Of a DNA stretch of 64,000 bases, positions 18,363 to 27,603 are shown piece by piece; the stretch's first letter is position 1; the number at the start of each line of letters is the position of its first letter. Both the position numbers and the translations under genes were made by a program. Location of the stretch: assembly GCF_000716675.1 (NCBI RefSeq), contig NZ_JNXT01000037.1, forward strand, positions 31,525 to 95,524, written 5' to 3'. The notes under the pieces are model-generated. The model was not told the origin of the DNA, made no database searches, and saw nothing but the letters and a program-made list of their open reading frames with translations. The stretch is from Streptomyces alboflavus. Lineage in GTDB: Bacteria > Actinomycetota > Actinomycetes > Streptomycetales > Streptomycetaceae.

Positions 18363-19040
18363 TCAGCCCGTGCCGCCGCCCGCCCGCACCAGCCCCGTCT
18401 CGTAGGCGAGCACCACCACCTGCACCCGGTCACGCAGCCCGAGCTTGGTCAGGATGCGGCCCACGTGCGTCTTCACGGTCGCCTCGGACAGCACGAGCCG
18501 CGCCGCGATCTCGCCGTTCGAGAGGCCCTGGGCGACGAGCACCATGACCTCGCGCTCGCGCTCGGTGAGGCGCCCCAGCTCCTTGTGGTGCGGCTGGCTG
18601 CCGGTGCCCGGCAGCATCGGGGCGAAGCGGTCGAGCAGCCGCCGCGTCGTGGACGGCGCGACGACCGCGTCGCCGCTGTGCACGGCCCGGATGGCGGCGA
18701 GCAGTTCGGCGGGCGGCACGTCCTTGAGCATGAAGCCGGAAGCGCCCGCCTTCAGGCCCGAGAAGGCGTACTCGTCGAGGTCGAAGGTGGTCAGGATCAG
18801 CACCTTCGGCGGCTCGGCGGCGGCACAGATGCGCCGCGTCGTCTCCACGCCGTCCAGCTTCGGCATCCGGACGTCCATCAGGACCACGTCGACCGCCGTG
18901 GAGCGCAGCTCCTGCAGCGCCTCGACGCCGTCACCGGCCTCCGCGACGACCTCCATGTCCGGCTGCGCGGCGAGCACCATCCGGAACCCGGTGCGCAGCA
19001 GCACCTGGTCGTCGACGAGCATCACGCGGATCGACATCAA
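18363..19040 (-). CDS. NarL/LuxR-family response regulator
   Basis: A 225-residue two-domain regulator. The receiver has the acidic pair in MLVDDQ, the phospho-acceptor Asp55 in VLMDVRMP, the conserved Thr in LILTTFD and Lys in FMLKDV. The C-terminal LuxR HTH is LTEREREVMVLVAQGLSNGE followed by the recognition helix SEATVKTHVGRIL. The cognate kinase gene lies 175 bp upstream on the same strand, with a perfect 26-bp palindrome in between. Target genes are unknown. Confidence 0.95.
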   Translation of the reverse strand: MMSIRVMLVDDQVLLRTGFRMVLAAQPDMEVVAEAGDGVEALQELRSTAVDVVLMDVRMPKLDGVETTRRICAAAEPPKVLILTTFDLDEYAFSGLKAGASGFMLKDVPPAELLAAIRAVHSGDAVVAPSTTRRLLDRFAPMLPGTGSQPHHKELGRLTEREREVMVLVAQGLSNGEIAARLVLSEATVKTHVGRILTKLGLRDRVQVVVLAYETGLVRAGGGTG

Positions 19041-19154
19041 GGAGTCCCTTCACGGCCTTCGTGCACGGCCTTCGTGCGTGGCCTTCATGGATGGGTCGTC
19101 CGTCCATCATCGCGGACGGAGCGGGGGCTGGTGCGGGGGCTGCGGTGCGGCGTC

Positions 19155-19180
19155 CGTGCGCGGGGCGCGCCCCGCGCACG
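19155..19180 (-). promoter_or_regulatory. Perfect 26-bp palindrome between kinase and response-regulator genes
   Basis: Two 11-bp arms (CGTGCGCGGGG / CCCCGCGCACG) enclose CGCG. As RNA it would form a very stable hairpin 36 bp after the kinase stop, so it could act as an intercistronic attenuator or processing site. Confidence 0.5.
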
Positions 19181-19215
19181 CTCGGCATGCGCGGCGACCA
19201 CGGCACTGACAGGTG

Positions 19216-20418
19216 TCAGTGTGCGGGTTTCAGTGGCAGCAGAGCACTGATGCGGAATCCGCCGCCCGGACGCGGTCCCGCGTCCAGCGTGCCGCCGACC
19301 ATGCCGACGCGCTCGCGCATGCCGATCAGGCCGTGGCCGCTGCCGTCGGCGCCGCCGTCCTCGTACAGCTCGTGCGGGGCGCCCTTGCCGTCGTCCTCGA
19401 CGAGCAGCCCGAGGCCGTCGTCGAAGTAGACGAGCCGGACGCTCGCCCCGGCGTTCTCGCCGCCGTGCTTGCGGGTGTTGGTCAGCGCCTCCTGGACGAT
19501 GCGGTACGCGGTCAGCTCGACGCCGCTGGGCAGCGGGCGCGGGGTGCCCTCCACCCGGAAGTCGACCGGCAGGCCCGCGCCGCGCACCTGCTCTATCAAC
19601 TCGTCGAGCTGTTCCACGTCCGGCTGCGGGACGTACTCACCGCTCTCCTCGGGCTCGCCGGTGCGCAGCACGCCGAGCAGCCTGCGCATCTCCGCGAGGG
19701 CCTGGCGGCCGGTGCCCGAGATGGTGGCGAGGGCCTGCTTGGCCTGGTCGGGAGCGGCGTCCAGGACGTACGCGGCGCCGTCGGCCTGCACCACCATCAC
19801 GGACACGTTGTGCGCGACGACGTCGTGCAGCTCCCGGGCGATGCGGGCGCGCTCGGCGGCGACCGCGACCTTGGACTGCGCCTCGCGCTCCTTCTCCAGG
19901 CGGTCCGCGCGCTCCTCCAGCTGGGCCAGGTAGGCGCGGCGGGTGCGGATGGAGTCGCCGAGCACCCAGGCGAGCGCGAACGGCACCACCATGAAGACCA
20001 TGAACAGGAGGTGTCCCCAGACCCCCGACGCCCCGTCCGGCCAGCGCAGCTGCGACAGCGGAGCCGCCGCGAGGCCGCCGCCGAGGGCGAACCGCGAGGC
20101 CCACGGCGGCCCGTCCGCTGCCGCCGTGTAGATGATCACGAGCATCGCGAAGTTGGCGGGACCTGGCTGCACGTCCAAGAGCATCTGCAGGACGCCGATC
20201 CCGGCGGCGAGCAGCAGCATCCGGTCGGTCCACCGGCGCCGCAGCGCCACCACCAGGCACAGGCCGATGATGACCGGTACCGACGCGAGGGCCGGGTCGC
20301 GGCCGTCAGCCTCGGAGACGGCCACCAGGCCAAGCCCGGAGATCCCGAACAGGATGAGCGCCCAGAAGGCGTCGACTCCCGTCGGGTGTCTGCGGAGAAA
20401 GTCATAGAGGCGCTGCAC
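19216..20418 (-). CDS. Two-component sensor histidine kinase (HisKA_3 type)
   Basis: A ~400-residue membrane kinase. The N-terminal half has 4-5 hydrophobic helices (WALILFGISGLGLVAV, VPVIIGLCLVVAL, MLLLAAGIGVLQM, LLFMVFMVVPFALAWVLG). A coiled linker follows, then the phospho-acceptor His in RIARELHDVVAHNVSVM, the N-box EALTNTRKHG and the G-box GHGLIGMRERVG. GTG 20418 is chosen because the protein then begins at QRLYDFLRRHP; a TTG at 20436 would add six residues. It partners with the response regulator downstream. There is no large extracellular domain, so the signal is probably sensed in or near the membrane. Confidence 0.93.
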   Translation of the reverse strand: MQRLYDFLRRHPTGVDAFWALILFGISGLGLVAVSEADGRDPALASVPVIIGLCLVVALRRRWTDRMLLLAAGIGVLQMLLDVQPGPANFAMLVIIYTAAADGPPWASRFALGGGLAAAPLSQLRWPDGASGVWGHLLFMVFMVVPFALAWVLGDSIRTRRAYLAQLEERADRLEKEREAQSKVAVAAERARIARELHDVVAHNVSVMVVQADGAAYVLDAAPDQAKQALATISGTGRQALAEMRRLLGVLRTGEPEESGEYVPQPDVEQLDELIEQVRGAGLPVDFRVEGTPRPLPSGVELTAYRIVQEALTNTRKHGGENAGASVRLVYFDDGLGLLVEDDGKGAPHELYEDGGADGSGHGLIGMRERVGMVGGTLDAGPRPGGGFRISALLPLKPAH

Positions 20419-20524
20419 GTAACCCAGCGTAGGCAACCCGTCGGGCCCCTCGGGTCAACCGGAGGTCCGATCCGCAGGGCCGCCTCGTACTCCCCAAGGT
20501 GGAGGCCCGCATACCCTTCTCGCT

Positions 20525-21544
20525 GTGACGAATGAGGCACGGGGAGCGCCGCGAGCGCCAGTCGGCGCGCCGCGCGCCTGGCGGGAAGCCATGGAGGAGG
20601 CGCTGTACGGCCCGGAGGGCTTCTACCGGCGCCCGGAGGGACCCGCGGGTCACTTCCGCACCTCCGTGCACGCCTCGCCCCTGTTCGCGGGCGCCGTGGC
20701 CCGCCTCCTGTGCCGCGTCGACGCCGCGCTCGGGCACCCCGGGGAGCTGGCGTTCGTGGACATGGGCGCGGGCCGCGGCGAGCTGACGGCGGGCGTCATC
20801 GCGGCGCTGCCGGCGGACGTGGCGGCGCGTACGCGCGCGTACGCCGTGGAGCGCGCCGCGCGCCCCGAAGGCCTCGACCCGGTGATCGAGTGGCGCGCGG
20901 AGCCCCCGGCCGACGTGACGGGCCTGCTGTTCGCCAACGAGTGGCTCGACAACGTCCCCCTGGACGTGGCCGAGCGGGCCCCCGACGGGGCCGTGCGCCA
21001 GGTCCTCGTGCACGCCGACGGCACCGAGGAGCTCGGCGCTCCGGTGGCCGGGCCCGACGCCGCGTGGCTCGCGCGCTGGTGGCCGCTCGGCCCGGAGGCG
21101 GGCCTGCGCGCGGAGATCGGCCGCCCCCGGGACGAGGCGTGGGCGGCGGCACTCGCGACGCTCACGCGCGGCCTCGCGGTCGCCGTCGACTACGCCCACA
21201 CGCGCGCCGACCGGCCGCCCTTCGGCACGTTGACGGGCTTCCGCGCAGGCCGCGAGGAGCGGCCCGTCCCGGACGGCAGCCGCGACATCACGGCGCACGT
21301 CGCCCTGGACGCGTGCGCCCTGCCCGACGCCCTGCTCCTCACCCAGCGCGCCGCCCTGCGCGCCCTCGGGGTCTCCGGCGACCGCCCGCCCCTGGCCCTC
21401 GCCTCCAGCGACCCGACCGGCTACGTACGGGCGCTGGCCGGCGCGGGCCAGGCCGCCGAGCTGACGGCGGCGGGAGGCCTCGGCGACTTCGGCTGGCTGA
21501 CGCAGCCGGTCGGCATGCCCCTGGGGGACGTACTCACGCCCTGA
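20525..21544 (+). CDS. MidA/NDUFAF7-like SAM-dependent methyltransferase
   Basis: A 339-residue protein. Family marks are [20 protein letters not shown] near residue 28, the SAM loop [15 protein letters not shown] near residue 77, and [12 protein letters not shown], the counterpart of the NE-x-x-D-A-x-P motif of MidA-family (COG1565) enzymes. Mitochondrial NDUFAF7 of this family dimethylates an arginine of complex I subunit NDUFS2, the NuoD homologue. Here the gene converges directly on a nuoD homologue (stop codons abut at 21544/21545), so NuoD methylation is a strong contextual hypothesis. GTG 20525 lacks a clear SD. Confidence 0.85.
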   Translation: MTNEARGAPRAPVGAPRAWREAMEEALYGPEGFYRRPEGPAGHFRTSVHASPLFAGAVARLLCRVDAALGHPGELAFVDMGAGRGELTAGVIAALPADVAARTRAYAVERAARPEGLDPVIEWRAEPPADVTGLLFANEWLDNVPLDVAERAPDGAVRQVLVHADGTEELGAPVAGPDAAWLARWWPLGPEAGLRAEIGRPRDEAWAAALATLTRGLAVAVDYAHTRADRPPFGTLTGFRAGREERPVPDGSRDITAHVALDACALPDALLLTQRAALRALGVSGDRPPLALASSDPTGYVRALAGAGQAAELTAAGGLGDFGWLTQPVGMPLGDVLTP

Positions 21545-22732
21545 CTACTTGTCGATGTCACCGACGACGAAGAACAGCGACCCCAGGATCGCCACCATGT
21601 CGGCGACGAGCTGCCCCGGCAGGAGCTCCGCGAGGGCCTGGATGTTGTTGTACGAGGCGGAGCGCAGCTTCAGCCGGTACGGGGTCTTCTCGCCCTTGGA
21701 CACCAGGTAGTAGCCGTTGATGCCGAGGGGGTTCTCGGTCCAGGCGTACGTGTGGCCCTCGGGGGCCTTGAGGACCTTCGGCAGCCGCTGGTTGATCGGG
21801 CCCTGCGGGAGGTCGGCGACGCGGTCCAGGCAGGCGTCCGCGAGGTCCAGCGCGTTGTGGGTCTGCTCCAGGAGGCACTCGAAGCGGGCCAGGCAGTCGC
21901 CCTCCTCACGGGTCACCACCTTGAGGACGTCGCCCAGCTCGCCGTACGCCAGATACGGCTCGTCGCGGCGCAGGTCGAAGTCCACTCCGGAGGCGCGGGC
22001 GATCGGACCGCTCACTCCGTAGGCATGCACCGCCTCTCCGGAGAGCACGCCCACACCGCGGGTGCGCCCCCGGAAGATCTCGTTGCCGAGCACGAGCCGG
22101 TCGTACACGTCCATGCGCGACCGCACCGAGGCGACGGCCGCCCGCGCGCGCGTGGTCCAGCCCGCGGGCAGGTCCTCCTTGAGGCCGCCGACCCGGTTGA
22201 ACATGTAGTGCATGCGCCCGCCGGAGATCTCCTCCATGACGTTCTGCAGCTCTTCGCGCTCCCGGAAGGCGTAGAAGACGGGCGTGATGCCGCCGAGCTC
22301 CAGCGGGTACGAGCCGAGGAACATCAGGTGGTTCAGGACCCGGTTCAGCTCCGCGAGGAGCGTGCGCGTCCACACCGCGCGCTCGGGCACCTCCATGCCG
22401 AGCATCCGCTCGACGGCCATGACCACGCCCAGCTCGTTCGAGAACGCCGACAGCCAGTCGTGGCGGTTGGCCAGCATCACGATCTGCCGGTAGTCGCGCG
22501 CCTCGAAGAGCTTCTCCGCGCCGCGGTGCATATAGCCGATGACCGGCTCCGCACGCTCGATCCGCTCGCCGTCCAGGACGAGCCGCAGGCGCAGCACGCC
22601 GTGCGTGGACGGGTGCTGAGGGCCGATGTTGAGCACCATGTCGGTGCTCTCCGCGGCACCGCCGATGCCGAACGTGGTCTCGGTGGGTTCCGTCGTCCGC
22701 GGCGTGTGCGTGTGCTCCGTCGTGGGGCTCAT
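21545..22732 (-). CDS. nuoD2: Orphan NADH-quinone oxidoreductase subunit D (NuoD2)
   Basis: A 395-residue 49-kDa-type subunit. It has the quinone-site start [29 protein letters not shown] with Arg70, [14 protein letters not shown], and the C-terminal [20 protein letters not shown] and [14 protein letters not shown]. In the complex, NuoD lines the quinone-binding cavity with NuoB. No other nuo gene is present here, so it is a second, isolated copy; in S. coelicolor I recall such a copy as SCO3392. Its partner subunits must come from elsewhere. The methylated arginine of bovine NDUFS2 lies in the equivalent LLHRGTEKL segment and is conserved. ATG 22732 has only a weak SD. Confidence 0.93.
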   Translation of the reverse strand: MSPTTEHTHTPRTTEPTETTFGIGGAAESTDMVLNIGPQHPSTHGVLRLRLVLDGERIERAEPVIGYMHRGAEKLFEARDYRQIVMLANRHDWLSAFSNELGVVMAVERMLGMEVPERAVWTRTLLAELNRVLNHLMFLGSYPLELGGITPVFYAFREREELQNVMEEISGGRMHYMFNRVGGLKEDLPAGWTTRARAAVASVRSRMDVYDRLVLGNEIFRGRTRGVGVLSGEAVHAYGVSGPIARASGVDFDLRRDEPYLAYGELGDVLKVVTREEGDCLARFECLLEQTHNALDLADACLDRVADLPQGPINQRLPKVLKAPEGHTYAWTENPLGINGYYLVSKGEKTPYRLKLRSASYNNIQALAELLPGQLVADMVAILGSLFFVVGDIDK

Positions 22733-22768
22733 GCCCACAGTCTGTCGTACGCCCGCCGCGGTGCCACG

Positions 22769-22813
22769 GTCAGATCCCGTACGCCGGGACGCCCCGCTGT
22801 CAGATCCCGTACG
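22769..22813. repeat. Two 15-bp direct repeats upstream of the bPH2 operon
   Basis: GTCAGATCCCGTACG occurs exactly at 22769-22783 and 22799-22813, 30 bp apart and ending 13 bp before the ATG at 22827. The spacing near three helical turns suits cooperative protein binding. Confidence 0.6.
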
Positions 22814-22826
22814 TACGCTTGGGTGC

Positions 22827-23342
22827 ATGGAGACCGGGACGGGGTCGGGGCCAGGGGGAGCCACGGGGGAGCGCGACGCGCCGCCCGTGTGGACCGGGCT
22901 GCCGCGCGGAGTGCTGACCATGCGCCGGATGCTGCTCGTGGTGTGGCTGGTGCCGATCGGGGTGGCGCTCGGCGTGCTGCTCGGCCTGTTCGCCGGGCCC
23001 GGGTGGGCGGCCTTCGCGGCGCTGCCGTTCGCGCTCACGGCCTGGGGCTGGGTGCTGCTCGGGCGCAACTGGCGCTCGTGGCGGTACGCGGAGCGGGCCG
23101 ACGACCTCCTCATCAGCCGGGGCGTGCTGTGGCGCCAGGAGACGATCGTGCCGTACGGCCGCATGCAGCTCGTCGAGGTCACGTCAGGCCCCGTCGAGCG
23201 GTACTTCGGCCTGGCCGGCGTCCAGCTGCACACGGCCGCGGCCGCCACGGACGCCCGCATCCCCGGCCTCGACCCCAAGGAGGCCGAGCGCCTGCGCGAC
23301 CGCCTCACGGAACTCGGCGAGGCCCGATCGGCGGGGCTGTGA
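22827..23342 (+). CDS. bPH2 (bacterial PH-like) membrane protein, YdbS type
   Basis: A 171-residue protein with two hydrophobic helices ([39 protein letters not shown]) followed by one bPH2/DUF304 domain ([40 protein letters not shown]). This is the YdbS architecture. The next gene is its usual YdbT-like partner. The stop overlaps that gene's GTG by 4 nt, showing coupling. Function is not established in the family; B. subtilis YdbS/YdbT were linked to bacteriocin resistance. Confidence 0.9.
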   Translation: METGTGSGPGGATGERDAPPVWTGLPRGVLTMRRMLLVVWLVPIGVALGVLLGLFAGPGWAAFAALPFALTAWGWVLLGRNWRSWRYAERADDLLISRGVLWRQETIVPYGRMQLVEVTSGPVERYFGLAGVQLHTAAAATDARIPGLDPKEAERLRDRLTELGEARSAGL

Positions 23343-24727
23343 GCGGGGCGCGGGAGCAGGAGCAGGGCGGGGCGGGGACGCCCGGCGACGTACCGGCGCA
23401 GCCTGCACTCGACTCGACAGAGGTACGGGAACGGCGCCTGCATCCCGTCACACCGCTGCGCCGCGCGTGGGCGCCGGTCGCAATCCTCGTCGGCTGGGCC
23501 TTCCACGACCCGGACGGCACCCAGCGCCGCCTGTCCGAGCTGACCGCGACGACGCTCGCGCTCGGCGCCACGGCCGTGGTGGTCGGCGGTGCCCTGTACG
23601 GCTTTCTGAGCTGGTGGTTCACGCACTACGCGGTCACGGACACGGAGTTGCGCATCCGCACCGGGCTGCTGTTCCGGCGCACGGCGCACATCCGCCTCGA
23701 CCGGCTCCAGGCCGTCGACATGACGCAGCCGCTCGCGGCCCGCCTCATCGGTGTGACCAAGCTCAAACTGGACGTGATCGGCACCGAGAAGAAGGACGAG
23801 CTGGCCTACCTCGACGAGCGGCACGCGGCCGCGCTGCGCGCCGAACTGCTCGCGCGGGCGGCCGGTTTCGCCCCGGAGACGGCCCGCGAGGTCGGCGAGG
23901 CGCCCGCGCGGAACCTGCTGCACGTGGAGCCCCGCATGCTCGCCGTGTCGCTGCTCCTGACCGGCGCGCCCTGGGCGCTCCTGGTGGCCGCGCTGGTCGT
24001 GCCGACGGTGCTGTGGCTGATCACGCACAACGCGTGGACGGTCGTCGCGACGGCGCTGCCGATGCTGGGCGGCGCGTTCGCGAGCAGTGTGGGCCGGTTC
24101 ATCGCCGAGTACGACTGGCGGGTGGGCGAGTCTCCGGACGGCCTGCGCATCGACCACGGGCTGCTCGACAAGGCGCACGAGACGGTGCCGCCGGGGCGCG
24201 TGCAGACGGTCCACGTGGTCGAGCCGATGCTGTGGCGGCGCCTGGACTGGGTGCGCGTGGAGCTGGACGTGGCGGGTTCGTCCAACAGCGTCCTGGTGCC
24301 GGTCGCCCCGCGGGCGCGGGCCGAGTCGGTGATCGCGCGGGTGCTGCCCGGGGCGCGGGTACCGGCGGCGAGCGAACTGTCGCGCCCGCCGAAACGGGCC
24401 GCGTGGTGCGTCCCGGTGTGGTGGCACGGCTACGGCCTCACGGTCACCGACGCGGTCTTCGCCGCCCGCCACGGCCTGCTCCGCCGCCGCCTCTCCCTGG
24501 TCCCGCACGCGAAGGTGCAGAGCGTACGGCTGTCCCAGGGCGCCTGGAAGCGCTTCAAGGACGTCGCCGACGTGAAGGTGGACACGGGCGCCAACAAGAC
24601 GGTGACAGCACGGCTACGGGGCACGGAGGAGGCCACAGAACTCCTGCACGCCCAGGCGGAACGCTCCCGGACGGGACGGCGGGAGGCGTTGCCGGATCGG
24701 TGGATGGTGGGTGGGGCGGGGGGTTGA
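23339..24727 (+). CDS. bPH2 domain membrane protein, YdbT type
   Basis: A 462-residue membrane protein with repeated bPH2/DUF304 domains. The first is near residue 100 ([40 protein letters not shown]), the second after a pair of helices ([34 protein letters not shown]) as [20 protein letters not shown], and the third near the C-terminus ([20 protein letters not shown]). Each has the characteristic turn GLL/GVL plus Arg. It starts at GTG 23339 inside the stop of the previous gene (GTGA). The two genes form a closed operon. Confidence 0.9.
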   Translation: MSGAREQEQGGAGTPGDVPAQPALDSTEVRERRLHPVTPLRRAWAPVAILVGWAFHDPDGTQRRLSELTATTLALGATAVVVGGALYGFLSWWFTHYAVTDTELRIRTGLLFRRTAHIRLDRLQAVDMTQPLAARLIGVTKLKLDVIGTEKKDELAYLDERHAAALRAELLARAAGFAPETAREVGEAPARNLLHVEPRMLAVSLLLTGAPWALLVAALVVPTVLWLITHNAWTVVATALPMLGGAFASSVGRFIAEYDWRVGESPDGLRIDHGLLDKAHETVPPGRVQTVHVVEPMLWRRLDWVRVELDVAGSSNSVLVPVAPRARAESVIARVLPGARVPAASELSRPPKRAAWCVPVWWHGYGLTVTDAVFAARHGLLRRRLSLVPHAKVQSVRLSQGAWKRFKDVADVKVDTGANKTVTARLRGTEEATELLHAQAERSRTGRREALPDRWMVGGAGG

Positions 24728-24828
24728 GCGCGGTGGGCTCCGGGTGCGGCGGGGCCGGGGGGACACAGGTGTGCCGGTGCCGGACGGTGCCCCGCGTTCG
24801 GCAGAGACGGGTGGGCGGATGGGGAAAA

Positions 24829-24849
24829 GGCCGCCGCGCAGCGGCGGCC
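24829..24849 (-). terminator. Rho-independent terminator of the poly-serine gene
   Basis: A 9-bp stem GGCCGCCGC / GCGGCGGCC with a 3-nt loop, followed on the minus strand by TTTTCC; 29 bp past the stop at 24878. Confidence 0.85.
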
Positions 24850-24877
24850 GACCCAAGGCGCCCCGGTCAGGGGAACG

Positions 24878-26275
24878 CTACGCGCGCAGTGCGGTGCGCA
24901 GCCCCTCCACGTCGATCTGCTCCGTCTCGTCGTGGGCCGTGAGGTCGATGACCTGACCGACCCCGCGCTCGGCGTCCGTCGCCGCGTCCGACGGCCTGAA
25001 CTCGGCCTCGGCCTCCGCCTTGTGCACCGCGAGGGCCTCCTCGCCGACGACGTCCGCGAGGTCCTCGTTCTGGACGGCCTCCAGGGCGGCCGGTGCCACA
25101 CTCTTCGCGGACGTGCTCTTCGTACCGAAGAAGTCGAAGCCGCCCTCTCCCGCGGGCCGCCGCACCCGCGCGGGCGGCACCACGGCCGCAGCGGTGGGAA
25201 CCGCGAAGTGACCGGCGGCCGCACGCTCGTGACCGTGCCCGTCGACCGCCGCGGGCTTCCCCTGGCCGTCACCGCCGTCCACGTCACCGGCGGCGTCGCC
25301 GTCCTCGGCGAACTCGGCGGCGTCAGCGACATCGGAGCCGTCGGCGGCGTCGAGCCCGCCCTCCGTCACCGCGGGCCGCGCCTCGGCCCGCGCGAGCCGG
25401 TCGAGCGCGTCGTTGGCGCGCCCGTACAGCGAGGGCGTGGGACTGGCGCCGGGCCGGACCGCGACCCGGACGCCCTCGGAAGGCTCCGAGCCCTGGGCGG
25501 AACCGACCGCGTCGACGGAGTCCCCGGCCGAACCGGAGTCAACAGACCCGACGGACCCGACAGACTCGACGGACTCGACGGACTCGACGGACTCCTCCGA
25601 CGAAGACGAAGACGAGGACGAAGGCGAGGACGAAGACGAAGACGAAGACGAGGACGAAGACGAAGACGAGGACGAAGGCGAAGACGAGGACGAAGGCGAG
25701 GACGAAGACGAACCCGAATCGACGGACTCTGCCTCCCCCGCAGCCTCCTCCACCTCAGCGGATGCGCCGACCTCACCCTCGTCCGCCCCCACCCCGGGCG
25801 GCAACGCCCGCGTCGGCGTGGACGTCTCGATGGCGAGCAGCCGCCGCCCTTCGAGGGCACTGGCCCGCTCGGTCTCCGCCGTCGCGTACCGCCGGAGCAG
25901 CGCCGCGTGCTCGTTGCGGAGCGCCGCGAGCTCGGCGCGCTTGGAGCGCAGCTTGGCCTCCAGCTTGGTGCGCAGCTCGCGCGACTCCTCGAGGTCGGAC
26001 TCGGCCTCGGCTATGCGCTCGTCGTAGCGCCACTCGTCGCTCGCCCGCGCCCGGCTCAGCTCGGCGACGCGTTTGCCCGCCGACCGGTCCCACTGGCGCA
26101 TGACGACCGAGCCGATGACAGCACTCGCGGCCGCGGCGGCGGCGAGGCCGCGCAGCACGACTGGTTCCGCGAACATCCAGGCGCCGCCGGCGCAGACGAG
26201 GGAGAAGCCTGCGACCGCCGACGGAGGAAGCAGCCTGTGCAGTGGTGGGGAATGGCGGTGACGTCCACGTGGCAT
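24878..26275 (-). CDS. Membrane-anchored coiled-coil protein with long poly-serine tract
   Basis: A 465-residue protein. The N-terminus is basic (MPRGRHRHS) and followed by two hydrophobic segments (AVAGFSLVCAGGAWMFAEPV, LRGLAAAAAASAVIGSVVM). A coiled coil at ~70-150 follows (RIAEAESDLEESRELRTKLE, KRAELAALRNEHAALLRR). Residues ~190-230 are almost pure Ser with a few Pro, then VESVESVESVGSVGSVDS repeats and an acidic Ala/Asp/Gly C-terminus. The serine tract is encoded by hexamer-like repeats near 25600-25720. Ordered residues before and after it keep the frame, so it is a genuine insertion. No known function. The ATG is at 26275. Confidence 0.8.
   Translation of the reverse strand: MPRGRHRHSPPLHRLLPPSAVAGFSLVCAGGAWMFAEPVVLRGLAAAAAASAVIGSVVMRQWDRSAGKRVAELSRARASDEWRYDERIAEAESDLEESRELRTKLEAKLRSKRAELAALRNEHAALLRRYATAETERASALEGRRLLAIETSTPTRALPPGVGADEGEVGASAEVEEAAGEAESVDSGSSSSSPSSSSSPSSSSSSSSSSSSSSSSSPSSSSSSSSEESVESVESVESVGSVGSVDSGSAGDSVDAVGSAQGSEPSEGVRVAVRPGASPTPSLYGRANDALDRLARAEARPAVTEGGLDAADGSDVADAAEFAEDGDAAGDVDGGDGQGKPAAVDGHGHERAAAGHFAVPTAAAVVPPARVRRPAGEGGFDFFGTKSTSAKSVAPAALEAVQNEDLADVVGEEALAVHKAEAEAEFRPSDAATDAERGVGQVIDLTAHDETEQIDVEGLRTALRA
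25570..25720. repeat. Hexanucleotide-type microsatellite inside a coding region
   Basis: GACGAAGACGAG-type units repeat across about 110 bp (densest at 25600-25715), preceded by GACTCGACG units at 25557-25595. On the coding (minus) strand this reads as TCG/TCC/TCT serine codons. The opposite frame gives an artefactual Asp/Glu-rich ORF. Confidence 0.85.
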
Positions 26276-26474
26276 GGCCAGAAACTTACCGCGCGTAGGC
26301 GAAGTCTGGTGCCCCGCCCGCCAAATTCCCGGTACCCCCACCGCAACTCCCCACCCCGTCGAGCCACTTCCTCTGGAAGCGTCACTCCACCTCCTCCGCG
26401 CGGATTCCGCAACCCGGCGCGCGCCGCTTCCGCATTCCGCCGCGAAGGCTCCCCGGGGATCCGGAGTTCGGCCT

Positions 26475-26507
26475 GGCCCGGGACCGCGCGAAGCGCGCGC
26501 CCGGGCC
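26475..26507 (-). terminator. Hairpin after the substrate-binding-protein gene
   Basis: Arms GGCCCGGG (26475-26482) and CCCGGGCC (26500-26507) with an inner CGCGC/GCGCG pair; 11 bp past the stop of the gene at 26518. No U-tract is visible. Confidence 0.65.
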
Positions 26508-26517
26508 GTCCGGGGAC

Positions 26518-27483
26518 CTACTTCTTGATCAGGCCCTTCGACTCCAGATACTCCTTGGCGACATCCACTTCCTTCTGCCGCTCGGCGTCGACCTTGCGGT
26601 TGAGTTCGATGAGATCGTCGGTCGTGAGCGTCTTGGTGACCTTGGCGAGCGCCGCGGCTATCTTCTTGTCGCCCGCCTCCTTCTCGTTGACCACGGGAAG
26701 GATGTTGTCGGCGTTCTGGAGCTTCTTGTCGTCCTCCAGGATCACGAGGCCGAAGTTCTTCAGCGTCGCGTCCGTGGTCGTCGTCAGGACGAGCTGGTCC
26801 GTGCCGTTCTTCACGGCCTGCTTGGACTGGGTGGTGCCGACGCCCTTGGGGTCGATTCCGGCGACGTCGATGCCGTACTTCTTCTTCAGGCCCGGCGCGC
26901 AGAACGGCCGGGTCTCGCATTCGTCACCGGCGGCGATGCGGACCTTCTCACCGGACTTTCCAAGATCGGAAAGCGTCTTGAGCTTGTGCTCCTTGGCGTA
27001 ATCCTCGGTCACCGCGAAGGCGTTCTGGTCCACGGCCTCACCTGCGGGGAGTGCCTTCAGGCCGCGCCCGCCCGCGAGCTTGGTGAGCTGGCCGTAGGTC
27101 GCGTCGAGATCGCTGGAGGCGACCGGCTTCGCGTCCGCGCCGTTCTTCTTCAGGTTGAGGAATTCCGTGAGCGTGGCGGCGTATTCGGGCGCCACGTCGA
27201 TGGTGCCCTTCTTCAGCTCGGGCTCGTAGACCTCGCGGTTCTGCACGGTCTTGACCGACGCGTCGTACCCGGCGTCGCGCAGGACGCCCGCGTACAGCTC
27301 GGCGAGGACCTTCTGCTCGGTGAACCGCGCCGAGCCCACCACGATCTTGCCCTTGCCGCCGCCGTCGGACCCCTTGTCGTCCTCCAGGCTGTCGCCGCCG
27401 CACGCGGTGAGACCCGCGGTCAGCGCCACGACGGCCGTGGCCGCCCCTGCCATCCGTCGCGCGCGACGCGTCCTGCTGTTCAT
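26518..27483 (-). CDS. Glycine-betaine/choline-type ABC transporter substrate-binding lipoprotein
   Basis: A 321-residue lipoprotein. The signal peptide (RTRRARRMAG, hydrophobic core) ends at a lipobox LTAC with the modified Cys at residue 28. The mature part is OpuBC/ProX/OsmF-like: KIVVGSARFTEQKVLAELYA, then YEPELKKGTIDVAPEYAATL, the usual beginning of this binding-protein class. It would sit on the outer face of the membrane and deliver a quaternary amine or related osmolyte. Two permease genes lie upstream on the same strand; the ATPase is divergent beyond them. Substrate identity is inferred. Confidence 0.93.
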   Translation of the reverse strand: MNSRTRRARRMAGAATAVVALTAGLTACGGDSLEDDKGSDGGGKGKIVVGSARFTEQKVLAELYAGVLRDAGYDASVKTVQNREVYEPELKKGTIDVAPEYAATLTEFLNLKKNGADAKPVASSDLDATYGQLTKLAGGRGLKALPAGEAVDQNAFAVTEDYAKEHKLKTLSDLGKSGEKVRIAAGDECETRPFCAPGLKKKYGIDVAGIDPKGVGTTQSKQAVKNGTDQLVLTTTTDATLKNFGLVILEDDKKLQNADNILPVVNEKEAGDKKIAAALAKVTKTLTTDDLIELNRKVDAERQKEVDVAKEYLESKGLIKK

Positions 27484-27603
27484 CGGTGAACCACCATTTC
27501 GAGAGTTTCCACATCAAGCGTCAAGCAGGGCCCCGGCCCGAACGGGCGGAGCCGACACCGGTGGAGCCGCGCGGGCCGGAGCCGACACCGAGCGCCCCGC
27601 CAC

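Noticed and set aside
21545..24508. Long N-terminal extension of nuoD
   Set aside because: The extension is the antisense of the bPH2 genes; NuoD homology begins at the ATG at 22732.
25413..26027. ORF encoding a long Asp/Glu repeat
   Set aside because: It is the opposite-strand reading of the poly-serine microsatellite; the coiled-coil and membrane segments of the minus-strand gene show the real frame.
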